From a bacterium (GTDB taxonomy: Bacteria > RBG-13-66-14): a DNA stretch of 15,645 bases. Below are positions 7,309-13,925 of this stretch, in pieces. The stretch is from contig JAIOSI010000165.1 of the NCBI GenBank assembly GCA_021107695.1, positions 1 to 15,645 of the forward strand, written 5' to 3'. The stretch's first letter is position 1. Each line of letters begins with the position of its first letter. A program made the translations under genes and the position numbers. A model generated the notes under the pieces. That model saw only the letters and a list, made by a program, of their open reading frames with translations, searched no databases and had not been told where the DNA came from.

Positions 7309-8154
7309 ATGAAAAATTGCAATTCACCTCTTATCTTCGCGCTGGTTCTGTTGTTCCTCGTTGGTGGAGCCAGCGCATCCTCTGTAACCGAACTGCTCGA
7401 ACAGCCCGACAGCTACCAGTGGCGCGATGATGTAGCCACCCTCAATTCTGCCTCCCTGCGTTCCGGGTTGGCGGAGCTTGCCCGCGATACCCGTCGCAGC
7501 GAGGGAGAGCGGCTGGAGCTGCTCACCCGCTTCGCCAGAGTACCAGAGGGGGCAGCGGCTCTCCTGACGATAGACAACTCCGAGCTGGCAACCCTCGCCC
7601 TGGCGGAGGCTCTTCCCGACTCCCTTGAACCGCTCCTGCTTGCCTATGGTGGTAGCGGCAATGCGGAGTCGGAGCGCGCTCAGGATGCCCTCTACCTTGA
7701 CGCGGCGATTGCGAAGCCAGCCCTGCTGGACTTCGCGAAGCTGGCGACTGCCCGCCTGCGTGGACTGGCCTCCGCAGCCCTCTACGATCTCTTTAGCGAG
7801 GCTTGGCTGCCCGGTCTGGTGGAGGCTCTGGAGGTCGACGATCGCCCCCTGGTGGTTGCCGTGGTCGCTCTGGAGGAAGCCAGCGAAACAGCCTGGACTC
7901 CACTCCTTGACGCCCTGTACAACGACAAAACCGGAGCCGCAGCCTATGCACCGCTCATCTTCACCACAGGCGGGCAAACGGCGGCGGATCACCTCGTTCC
8001 CTACCTGCACAGTCCCAGCCTGACCGTGCGCCGCCTGGCGATTGAGGTCATTACCAAGCTCACCGGAACCGACTACGCCTACATGATTGACTACGATGCC
8101 ACACCGGAGGACTACCGCCGCGAGGGGCTGCCCGTCCCCGCTGGCTTGGAATAA
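7309..8154 (+). CDS. Exported helical-repeat (HEAT-like) protein
   Basis: The predicted protein has 281 residues. ATG 7309 is preceded by AAAGGG at 5 nt, a good ribosome binding site. The signal peptide MKNCNSPLIFALVLLFLVGG is followed by a SASS cleavage region. The mature protein is almost entirely Leu/Ala-rich helices, arranged in pairs like HEAT/armadillo repeats; the clearest is the last, ADHLVPYLHSPSLTVRRLAI followed by EVITKLTG, with the typical L...L.....VR..A...L pattern. The C-terminus (DYAYMIDYDATPEDYRREG) is a non-repeat tail. Such repeats bind other proteins. A terminator follows at 8188-8216. The 106-nt gap to the preceding gene holds a hairpin, so it may have its own expression level. 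Confidence 0.75.
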   Translation: MKNCNSPLIFALVLLFLVGGASASSVTELLEQPDSYQWRDDVATLNSASLRSGLAELARDTRRSEGERLELLTRFARVPEGAAALLTIDNSELATLALAEALPDSLEPLLLAYGGSGNAESERAQDALYLDAAIAKPALLDFAKLATARLRGLASAALYDLFSEAWLPGLVEALEVDDRPLVVAVVALEEASETAWTPLLDALYNDKTGAAAYAPLIFTTGGQTAADHLVPYLHSPSLTVRRLAIEVITKLTGTDYAYMIDYDATPEDYRREGLPVPAGLE

Positions 8155-8187
8155 CAGGAGCTAATCCGCTACAGTAGGGCAGACAAC

Positions 8188-8216
8188 AAAGGCAGACCAA
8201 CGGGTCTGCCTTTTTT
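8188..8216 (+). terminator. Intrinsic terminator of the 4699-8154 operon
   Basis: AAAGGCAGACC (8188-8198) pairs with GGTCTGCCTTT (8203-8213) around a 4-nt loop, followed by a run of six T starting at 8211. It lies 34 nt after the stop codon at 8154. Confidence 0.9.
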
Positions 8217-8257
8217 CAATGTTAGAATCTTGCGATGTTCCTGCAAACTCGCAAGTT

Positions 8258-8288
8258 TGTAGGGGGCGTATTGCAATATGCCCCTACA
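8258..8288. repeat. Palindrome between convergent genes (GTAGGGGC type)
   Basis: The 16-base left arm 8258-8273 (TGTAGGGGGCGTATTG) pairs with the 15-base right arm 8274-8288 (CAATATGCCCCTACA), with one bulged G and one G-T type mismatch. A smaller hairpin, CAAACT-CGCA-AGTTTG, adjoins at 8244-8259. Palindromes with GTAGGGG/CCCCTAC ends recur between genes in many environmental bacteria; here it sits between the terminator of one operon and the stop of the convergent gene at 8310. Confidence 0.75.
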
Positions 8289-8309
8289 ACGGCAGGTTTA
8301 ATGGGATAG

Positions 8310-8930
8310 CTAACCCCTGACTATCGGCTGGCGAAGGATCGTTTTCAGTCGTTCCGGTGGAACACGACGGGGGTCGCCCAGATATATCTCGTGATGTTTT
8401 CCCCGCCGTTGATAACCCTCGGTCTCGATGAACTCGTGCATCGCCTTGATTGTCGGTGCTTCGTCGGCATAGGCTCCCAGGTAAAGAATCTGCGCGCTGG
8501 TTCCCTCTTCGTAGCGATCGAAGCGCAACAGGTCCAGTGCCGGAACATCCTTCTTCTTTCGCAGTATCTCACTGGCTTCGATGACCATCTCCGTGGTGAT
8601 GAAGTCGGGCTGGGCGATCATCATCGTCCAGAGCCAGGATTCCTTGTCCTCCTGCATAAAGACCTCCATGTCCTTCGCCCACCACAGCCCCTCCAGGGGC
8701 ATAATCGAGAAGGCGGGAAACTCCGGGCGTTTCTTGAGCATAAACTTTAATGAGTAGGACAGACCGTAGAGTGCCTCCATCGCCTGCTGATACTCTTCGG
8801 AAGTGTTCGGGTCGCCTGCGCCGTCTATCATCAGATAGCTCAGCGGCGGAACCTCGACGATTGTGAACCCCTGCTTCGCCGTCGGCTTGTAGAGCTGCTT
8901 CAGTTCCTTTTTCATGTCGAGCTTATCCAC
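8310..8930 (-). CDS. GyrI-like small-molecule-binding domain protein
   Basis: The predicted protein has 206 residues. I take GTG 8930 rather than ATG 8936 as the start, because GAGGAG (8937-8942) is 6 nt from the GTG but abuts the ATG, and family members begin M-[DE]-K-[IL]-D-x-KKEL. The sequence matches the stand-alone GyrI-like family (COG4832 type) throughout: KKELKQLYKP, YLMIDGAGDPNTSEEYQQA, SLKFMLKK, MPLEGLWWA, WTMMIAQPDF, YEEGTSAQIL, KHHEIYLGDPRRVPPERLKT and a final RQP. No DNA-binding domain is present, so it is a ligand-binding or hydrolase-like protein rather than a regulator of the MerR/AraC type; the substrate is unknown. It is the third gene after RNase H and apbE, with a 97-bp gap after apbE. 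Confidence 0.92.
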   Translation of the reverse strand: MDKLDMKKELKQLYKPTAKQGFTIVEVPPLSYLMIDGAGDPNTSEEYQQAMEALYGLSYSLKFMLKKRPEFPAFSIMPLEGLWWAKDMEVFMQEDKESWLWTMMIAQPDFITTEMVIEASEILRKKKDVPALDLLRFDRYEEGTSAQILYLGAYADEAPTIKAMHEFIETEGYQRRGKHHEIYLGDPRRVPPERLKTILRQPIVRG

Positions 8931-9027
8931 GGTCATCTCCTCTGCTGGACGGGCGAGCCTGTCTCCCCCGTTGTTTCAACAGGAGAATAGCAGCTCGATT
9001 TTCCGTTGTCTTTGCAGCTGTTGCGGA

Positions 9028-10050
9028 TTACTCAATCAGCTCCATCTCATCAGAAAATCCCGCCGTCATCAGCTGTTGCAGCTGCCCTTCGATTTCGTAT
9101 AGCAGCAGTCCTTCCAGCTCCGGTTGCTCCTCCAGCAAAGCCAATCCTGCCTCCAAGCCAAGGACGAAGACGGCGGTCGCCCAGGCATCCGCCTCTGCGC
9201 AGGTCGGAGCCAAAACCGTTACCGAGGTCAGCCCCCGTGCCGGAGAACCGGTTGCCGGGTCGAGGAGGTGGTGGTAGCGCACACCGTCAAGCTCAAAGTA
9301 CCGCTCGTAGTCGCCGGAGGTTGCCACGGCGGCGTTGTTTAGCGGAAGCGCGCCGAAGAGCTGCTCCGGTAATCGAGGATGCTGGATGCCGATGACCCAG
9401 GCTCCGCCTGTTGGTCGCTCGCCAAAGCCAGCCACATCTCCTCCGGCAGAGACCAGCCCCGCTGTGGCTCCGTTGCTCCGCATCGTGAGCAAAGCCTGAT
9501 CAACGATGTACCCCTTGGCAACCGCACCGAGGTCAAGGCGATACCCCGCTGGCGAAATCAGCTTATCGCCCACAAGCTCCACCTGCCGATAGTCCACCAG
9601 AGGCAATAATTCAGCCAGCTCCTCAGCTGGGGGAACAACTGAGGATTCTCCTGAAAAGTTCCAAAGCTCGACCAGCGGGCGGATGGTGGGGTCGAAGGCT
9701 CCGTTGGAGACCGCAGCTATGTCTAAGGCAATCCGCAGCGTCGCGGCTAAATCTTCTGAAACAGAACCGCTGTAGCCCTCTGCCACGGCGTTGATTCGTG
9801 CCGTCTCCGAAGCCGGATCGTCGGCAGAGCCCCAGGTCTGAATGGACTGAATCGTCCGTGCCGCTTCGTCGATTGCCCGACGGGCGGTCGCCTCATCGGG
9901 AGCTACCACGGTCAGATCGACCACGGTATCCATGGCAAAGAGCCGAGTTTGCAGAACGACGGAGTCCCCGGACGCTTCCCCTGACTCTGAAAAACAGCCA
10001 ATCAGCAAAGCTGATGCCAGCAGGATTAGTAATGGGAGGAAACGCCTCAT
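9028..10050 (-). CDS. apbE: FAD:protein FMN transferase (ApbE family), lipoprotein
   Basis: The predicted protein has 340 residues, the usual length. It covalently attaches FMN from FAD to Thr or Ser of target flavoproteins (for example NqrC/RnfG subunits) on the outer face of the cytoplasmic membrane. The signal MRRFLPLLILLASALLIGC makes Cys19 a lipidation site. Motifs in order: GAFDPTIRPL (117-126), DLGAVAKGY (173-181), SAGGDVAGFG (201-210), TSGDYERYF (244-252), HHLLDPATGSP (260-270), and ADAWATA (287-293), whose D288 and T292 correspond to the metal-binding D...T motif. No candidate FMN-accepting substrate gene is visible in the window. The ATG overlaps the stop of the RNase H gene in an ATGA, so the two are translationally coupled. 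Confidence 0.95.
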   Translation of the reverse strand: MRRFLPLLILLASALLIGCFSESGEASGDSVVLQTRLFAMDTVVDLTVVAPDEATARRAIDEAARTIQSIQTWGSADDPASETARINAVAEGYSGSVSEDLAATLRIALDIAAVSNGAFDPTIRPLVELWNFSGESSVVPPAEELAELLPLVDYRQVELVGDKLISPAGYRLDLGAVAKGYIVDQALLTMRSNGATAGLVSAGGDVAGFGERPTGGAWVIGIQHPRLPEQLFGALPLNNAAVATSGDYERYFELDGVRYHHLLDPATGSPARGLTSVTVLAPTCAEADAWATAVFVLGLEAGLALLEEQPELEGLLLYEIEGQLQQLMTAGFSDEMELIE

Positions 10051-10640
10051 ACTAAATCCAGTTCCTTTCCGTCCAGAGCGGCGTTAACCAGGGCATCGGC
10101 GAGCTTGTTCTGCTCGCGGGGAATGTGAATGTAGCGGATTGTGTCGATTTGCCGCGCCAGTCGCAACGCCCGGTCGCGCAGCTCTGCCATTTTGGGGTGC
10201 TTCGCCTTGTACTGTCCGGTGAGCTGGCGCACGACGAGCTGTGAATCCAGTCGCACCTCCAGCTGCTCCAATCCCAGGACGACGGCACGCTCCAGCCCGA
10301 CAATCACAGCGGAGTACTCGGCAACGTTATTGGTGGCTCGACCGATCTTCTCTGCTCCACGGGCAAGCTCGCCACCGTCGGAGCCAAGAATAACGAAGCC
10401 CCAGGCGGCGGGACCGGGATTCCCCCGCGAGCCACCGTCGGCATAGAGCAGGTTCTTCCCCGGTGCTTTCTCCGCCGTGGGTCTGGAGGAACTAGCTGGC
10501 TTCTTCGCCGAAGTGGACGACTCACCCAGCCGCTGGATTGCCCAGTCCAGAGCCTCAACCGCCGTACTCGCCCGGGGCCAGATACCATCGGCAAGGTTCT
10601 GGCGCAGTGCCTTCAGTTCTTTTAGCTGCCGTTCGCTCAC
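10047..10640 (-). CDS. RNase HI-like protein with an N-terminal extension
   Basis: The predicted protein has 197 residues from GTG 10640, which has AGGA 8 nt upstream; no in-frame ATG offers a better start. The catalytic domain is about residues 62-197, of the RVT_3/archaeal-type RNase HI form: YADGGSRGNPGPAAWG with D68, NNVAEYSA with E108, VRLDSQLVV with D132, and EQNKLADALVN with D182, the complete D-E-D-D set for two-metal cleavage of RNA in RNA-DNA hybrids. The first about 60 residues are a short helix (KELKALRQNLADGIW, then a TAVEALDWAIQRLGE helix) and a Ser/Ala/Pro/Lys linker, not the usual hybrid-binding domain. It overlaps apbE by 4 bp and begins 66 nt after the terminator at 10702-10732. 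Confidence 0.93.
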   Translation of the reverse strand: MSERQLKELKALRQNLADGIWPRASTAVEALDWAIQRLGESSTSAKKPASSSRPTAEKAPGKNLLYADGGSRGNPGPAAWGFVILGSDGGELARGAEKIGRATNNVAEYSAVIVGLERAVVLGLEQLEVRLDSQLVVRQLTGQYKAKHPKMAELRDRALRLARQIDTIRYIHIPREQNKLADALVNAALDGKELDLV

Positions 10641-10701
10641 GCCTACCGTCCTGTTAGTGGGGAGGATCCATTTTCTCCGGCGAGTGTAACCCGAAGCGGA
10701 T

Positions 10702-10732
10702 AAAAAAACGACCCCAATTATCGGGGTCGTTT
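10702..10732 (-). terminator. Intrinsic terminator after the 26-codon ORF
   Basis: GGGGTCGTTT (10723-10732) and AAACGACCCC (10706-10715) form a perfect 10-bp stem with a 7-nt loop. Read on the minus strand, the stem runs into seven consecutive T (complement of A 10702-10708). The hairpin begins 12 nt after the stop codon of the small ORF and ends about 66 nt before the RNase H start, so it either ends the small unit or attenuates the operon downstream. Confidence 0.9.
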
Positions 10733-10953
10733 CGGTTGGGTTAGTTATCGCCAGAGGCGAGCGTTTTTGAAGTCGCGATTGCGAATCCCACGCAGGTTGC
10801 GTTCTGCACTTAGAATCCCAAACATGGCATCCTTTCCTGGTGCCTCCTGCAGCACTATCCCCTTGGATAGCAACAGTACTGAGAAGACCGATAGCTGTTC
10901 TTTTCTGGCTGCTAAAGGTTAATTAGTCGCTACCGCAGCCCTCAGCAGCAACC
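10703..10953 (-). ncRNA. Candidate structured transcript of about 250 nt
   Basis: A near-consensus promoter (10960-10988) and a strong terminator (10702-10732) define a unit of about 250 nt. At its very 5' end, bases 10945-10952 pair with 10926-10933 in an 8-bp stem (two G-U pairs). The loop contains GGCTGC (10935-10940), complementary to GCAGCC at 10907-10912, so an H-type pseudoknot is possible. A second hairpin, CTATCC-AAGG-GGATAG, is at 10855-10870. The 3' half carries a 26-codon ORF with a ribosome binding site. I cannot match it to a known RNA family; it could be a riboswitch or leader for the RNase H-apbE genes, a small RNA, or a small-protein mRNA. Confidence 0.5.
10745..10825 (-). 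CDS. Candidate 26-residue basic small protein or leader peptide
   Basis: ATG 10825 is preceded by AAAGG at 5 nt, the same ribosome binding site and spacing used by the genes at 7309 and 13914, with a further AGGAGG 17 nt upstream. The peptide begins MFGILSAERNLRG and ends FKNARLWR; it has six Arg and one Lys against two acidic residues, so it is strongly basic. The frame is open for about 34 more codons upstream without an ATG. The stop is 12 nt before the terminator hairpin. It is too short for family recognition. Alternatives are a leader peptide of an attenuator (Arg-rich, one Trp near the end) or a chance ORF in a structured RNA. Confidence 0.45.
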   Translation of the reverse strand: MFGILSAERNLRGIRNRDFKNARLWR

Positions 10954-10959
10954 GAACGT

Positions 10960-10988
10960 ATTGTAGCTGTATCCGGGATAATTGTCAA
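10960..10988 (-). promoter_or_regulatory. Near-consensus sigma-70 promoter
   Basis: On the minus strand TTGACA (complement of 10983-10988) is followed after exactly 17 nt by TACAAT (complement of 10960-10965). The -35 is perfect and the -10 matches five of six. It is the best promoter in the window. The start would be near 10953, 128 nt before the small ORF. Confidence 0.8.
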
Positions 10989-11062
10989 GTGATTTAGCAG
11001 GTTATTCTGAATTGTTGTCGCGGGAACCAGCGTTTGCTTGGCTGATTATGTAGTCGCGAAAG

Positions 11063-11248
11063 TGTGATGCAACGCACTGCGGCAGCATGATGCTGCACCC
11101 ACTGACGACCTTCGGTCGGGAAACCTGGTGGATGTTCAAGATACGCTGATAGGGGCGCGGACCTATGTGTCCGCCCTCATCTATACGGGAAGGGCAATGA
11201 AGTTCTGGGCGAAGCCCAGCTCTGTGATGCAACGCACTGCGTTGCCTA
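11063..11248 (-). repeat. Composite palindromic repeat copy B, downstream of ribD
   Basis: The unit is a chain of short hairpins: GCAGCAT-C-ATGCTGC type (11082-11096), GACC-TTC-GGTC (near 11107-11117), a GGGCG(CG)GACC...GTCCGCCC stem (near 11153-11175), CTGGGC-GAA-GCCCAG (11205-11219), and the GCAACGCA-G-TGCGTTGC palindrome (11229-11245). Eighteen bases at 11063-11080 are repeated directly at 11223-11240. The segment 11081-11185 matches 12489-12591 with three mismatches and one 2-nt indel by hand alignment. On the minus strand the unit starts on the TAG stop of ribD. Confidence 0.85.
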
Positions 11249-12385
11249 TTCGGAGATTGTTATTCCGGGGAGGGATTGGTCGCCGTTTACCACGCGACCA
11301 CGAACCATCATGTCGCTGCCGATCTGCTCCCAGGTTACCTCGGAGAGGAGGTGGGCTTCGGTCAGCGAGCGAATTCCACATCCACCGACAGGACCGGGGG
11401 CTTTGGATCCGCCGACAATCATCGGAGCGACGAAGGTTACAACCTCGTCAACCAGTCCGGCTTCAAAGAGGCTGGCAGCCAGTCCGCCGCCGCCTTCGAT
11501 CAGTAGGTTAACGATTCCCAGCTCGCTCAGTCGTTTCATCAGCTCGCGGACATCTACCCGGACCGGGGAACCCTCGATGATCTCAACATGGGCTCCGACC
11601 TCACGCAGGGCTTGAAGACGGGTAGGGCTGGCTTTCGCTGCTACGGCAACGATGGTTCGCGGGTCTTTGGTAATCGTCCGGCAGCGGGTGGGAACCCGTG
11701 CCTTGGAATCCACGATTATCTTTTGGGGATGACGAATGTCAGCGGTGTCAATCCGCACGTTGAGCTGGGGGTTGTCGGCAAGGACAGTACCGATGCCGAC
11801 CATCACCGCATCGGCCTCGTTACGGAGCTGATGCACCTTGTGGCGCGATTCCTCGCCGGTGATGTACATACTGTCGCCGGTGTTGGTGGCGATTTTTCCG
11901 TCGAGACTCATCGCCATCTTGACGATGGTGTAGGGCAGTCCCCGGGTAACCCGCTTGATATACGGGGCGTTGAGGCGAGTGGCATCCACCGCGCCGACCC
12001 CCAGGGTTACCTCGATGCCAGCTTCTTCAAGCCGCTTCAGCCCCTGATTGTTCTCTGGATTGGGGTCGCGCATGGAAACGACGACCCGGCTGATTCCGGC
12101 GGGGATGATCACCTCGGTGCAGGCTCCGGTTCGCCCGCTGGTGCAGCAGGGTTCCAGATTGCAGTAGAGGGTCGCTCCACGAGCCGCTTCGCCAGCCTCT
12201 TCCAGAGCGAGAATCTCGGCGTGCTTATCTCCCGCCAGGTGATGATAACCCTCGCCAACGACCTGACCATCTTTAACGATGACCGCGCCGACAAGGGGAT
12301 TCGGCGAGGTACGACCGTACACCTTCGCCGCCAGCTCCATCGTCCGGGCGATGTATTGTTTATCCTGGGCTTCGGTGGTTGGCAT
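11246..12385 (-). CDS. ribD: Bifunctional riboflavin biosynthesis deaminase/reductase RibD
   Basis: The predicted protein has 379 residues, the full bifunctional length. It converts the pyrimidine from GTP cyclohydrolase II to 5-amino-6-ribitylamino-uracil phosphate in the cytoplasm: a zinc deaminase, then an NADPH reductase. Deaminase, about 1-145: SPNPLVGAVIV (27-37), catalytic HAE (H55, E57), and the zinc ligands C80 and C89 in LEPCCTSGRTGAC; most relatives have PP where this has GA. Reductase, about 150-365: VKMAMSLDGKIAT (155-167), GIGTVLADNPQLNVR (197-211), and LIEGGGGLAASLFEAGLVDE (295-314). It stands alone, without ribE, ribBA or ribH nearby, and I see no FMN riboswitch upstream. Only a weak ribosome binding site precedes ATG 12385. 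Direct copies of one composite repeat lie on both sides. Confidence 0.97.
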   Translation of the reverse strand: MPTTEAQDKQYIARTMELAAKVYGRTSPNPLVGAVIVKDGQVVGEGYHHLAGDKHAEILALEEAGEAARGATLYCNLEPCCTSGRTGACTEVIIPAGISRVVVSMRDPNPENNQGLKRLEEAGIEVTLGVGAVDATRLNAPYIKRVTRGLPYTIVKMAMSLDGKIATNTGDSMYITGEESRHKVHQLRNEADAVMVGIGTVLADNPQLNVRIDTADIRHPQKIIVDSKARVPTRCRTITKDPRTIVAVAAKASPTRLQALREVGAHVEIIEGSPVRVDVRELMKRLSELGIVNLLIEGGGGLAASLFEAGLVDEVVTFVAPMIVGGSKAPGPVGGCGIRSLTEAHLLSEVTWEQIGSDMMVRGRVVNGDQSLPGITISE

Positions 12386-12428
12386 ATTGATATTGTCTCA
12401 GAGTTATTGCTCAGGAGTTGAGTCATCA

Positions 12429-12465
12429 ACCCCTCACCCCAACCCTCTCCCCATAGGGGAGAGGG
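12429..12465. repeat. Dispersed CCCTCACCCCAACCC-type hairpin upstream of ribD
   Basis: CCCTCTCCCC (12443-12452) and GGGGAGAGGG (12456-12465) form a perfect 10-bp stem with an ATA loop, preceded by CCCTCACCCCAA. This hairpin occurs between genes in very many bacteria and, when translated, gives the spurious peptide PSPLWGEGWGEG, seen here on the minus strand. It would be in the ribD leader if transcription starts upstream of it. Confidence 0.8.
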
Positions 12466-12475
12466 AGTAAAGACC

Positions 12476-12681
12476 GCGACCAACGGGAGGCAGCATGATG
12501 CTGCACCCACTACCGACCTTCGGTCGGGAAACCTGGTGGATGTTCAAGATACGCTGGTAGGGGCGGACCTATGTGTCCGCCCTCATCTATAAGGAAGCTT
12601 TTGTCGAAGCCCAGCCTTGTGGTACACGGCGCTGCCTAAAAACCAGTTTAACTCTTTACAAAACGGAGCGACCAACGGGAG
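12476..12681 (-). repeat. Composite palindromic repeat copy C, upstream of ribD
   Basis: The core 12489-12591 is about 95% identical to 11081-11185 (copy B), in the same orientation. The modules beyond it are degenerate: GAAGCCCAGCC at 12606-12616, and 12617-12638 resembles the GCAACGCA palindrome with changes. The 14-bp sequence GCGACCAACGGGAG flanks the unit at 12476-12489 and again at 12668-12681. Confidence 0.8.
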
Positions 12682-12735
12682 CGTGTACGCGGGAGATGAG
12701 CTGGATGGAGATAGCTGTCCAGCCGCGAGACTAAA

Positions 12736-13914
12736 TTATTGGAACCAGTTTTCCGCGCCGTTGAAGGTCAGGTAGAAGCGGAGAAATTTCTCTTCGAGGT
12801 TGTTCTCTTCCAGCGCGCCACGCTGGGCGTACTGGAAGGCGAAGTCGATAGAGGACTCGTCGTTCTCGCCAACGAAGAAGCCAGTTCCGGCGGTAACGCC
12901 CCACTCGTTAAAGGGTGAAGCAGTGGGGGAGTCGTAGAGGGTCTCGTAATAGCCGCCGAGCCGCCAGGGCATCCGGGCGAGGAAGATAGCATTGTAGCGG
13001 GTGGTCGGGATGAACTCCACGCCGAGACCAGCGTGCCAGGCATCATTGTAGCCGAGTTCGGTGTCATCGATCGTGAAGCCGCTCCAGAGGTCGTAGCGGA
13101 AGTCGGCGGTGATGTTGAACTGATCGTTCGGCTGCCAGCCGACTCCCAGGCCGAGGTTGGCGGGATAGCCAAAGCTGACATCTTCACGAGAGACCTCTCC
13201 GTAACCGGACTCGGTAATCTTGGTTACATCGCCGAGGATCGGATACTCGAAGTAGGCTCCAACGTTCAGAGTGGAGACGCGGAGGTTCAGTCCGGCGGCG
13301 ATGGCAAAGCCGCGAATCTCGCTGGTCAGGGTGTCGGTGGTGTCAATGTAGTCGTCGTCGGTAAAGTCCACCGTCCAGATTTCGTGAGGATCGCCCATCA
13401 GTCCGGTTACTCGCAGTCCCAGACCGAGGTTGTCGCTGGGCTTGTAGCCGAACGCCAGGTTGAGGGCGTTGACCTGCCCCTTGCCCTCCACGGTGGCAGT
13501 GCCTATCTCTTCGGTGGGATCAACATCGTCGTAAACCGTTGTGCTGTAGAGGAACTTCCAGCTTTGACGATTCTGGATTCCCAGTGCCAGAGCGAAGGAA
13601 TCGGAGAGGGCGAAGGCGAACTGGAGGTTGGGCAGGTCCTGTGTGGCGTAGTCGCTGGTTCCGGCGGCAACGGTGTAAGAGTTCAGCTCGAAGCCAGCGG
13701 AGAGCGTCAGGGTAGAGAAGCTCAGCCCCGCCAGGTTTGCCGGATTGAGCAGGCTCAGGTTGTGCGTATCCCAGAGTCCCAGCACGGTGTTTCCCAGGGC
13801 GTGTCCCCGGGCATCCACGGGGGATTGCGGTTCGCCGGGTCGCCCCAGGGAGAACAGGGAGTAGCCCATCACCAGAGCGGGGAGCAGAAGCAGAAGAGGC
13901 AGAGTTTTTTTCAT
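12736..13914 (-). CDS. Outer-membrane beta-barrel protein (PorV/FadL-like)
   Basis: The predicted protein has 392 residues from ATG 13914, chosen because AAAGG lies 5 nt upstream and it starts a signal peptide (MKKTLPLLLLLPALVMGYS); the frame is open ten codons further up. The N-terminus has a plug-like start, DARGHALGNTVLGLWDTHNL followed by SLLNPANLAGL, the G.....D...N..NPA.L pattern of UPF0164/PorV and FadL-type barrels. The rest alternates amphipathic strands with polar turns (LALGIQNRQSWKFL, LGLGLRVTGL, LNVGAYFEYP, LGLGVGWQ, FNITADFRYDLWSGF, AIFLARMPWRLGGYYE) and ends in an aromatic strand, FLRFYLTFNGAENWFQ. It follows the DNRLRE lipoprotein with a 155-bp gap holding repeats. A porin, transport or secretion-shuttle role is possible; the substrate is unknown. 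Confidence 0.8.
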   Translation of the reverse strand: MKKTLPLLLLLPALVMGYSLFSLGRPGEPQSPVDARGHALGNTVLGLWDTHNLSLLNPANLAGLSFSTLTLSAGFELNSYTVAAGTSDYATQDLPNLQFAFALSDSFALALGIQNRQSWKFLYSTTVYDDVDPTEEIGTATVEGKGQVNALNLAFGYKPSDNLGLGLRVTGLMGDPHEIWTVDFTDDDYIDTTDTLTSEIRGFAIAAGLNLRVSTLNVGAYFEYPILGDVTKITESGYGEVSREDVSFGYPANLGLGVGWQPNDQFNITADFRYDLWSGFTIDDTELGYNDAWHAGLGVEFIPTTRYNAIFLARMPWRLGGYYETLYDSPTASPFNEWGVTAGTGFFVGENDESSIDFAFQYAQRGALEENNLEEKFLRFYLTFNGAENWFQ

Positions 13915-13925
13915 AAATACCTTTG

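Noticed and set aside
11063..11248. CRISPR array or attachment site
   Set aside because: Only two direct copies of the 18-mer exist, separated by a hairpin-rich unit that itself recurs at 12489; there are no regular spacers and no cas or integrase gene.
11588..12421. Plus-strand open frame of 277 codons opposite ribD
   Set aside because: ribD is certain from its deaminase and reductase motifs; this frame is its shadow.
12109..12510. Minus-strand open frame containing PSPLWGEGWGEG
   Set aside because: That peptide is the known spurious translation of a dispersed intergenic hairpin, and the rest overlaps ribD in another frame.
12386..12735. FMN riboswitch upstream of ribD
   Set aside because: I looked for the conserved RFN-element helices and found only the dispersed hairpin and repeat copy C.
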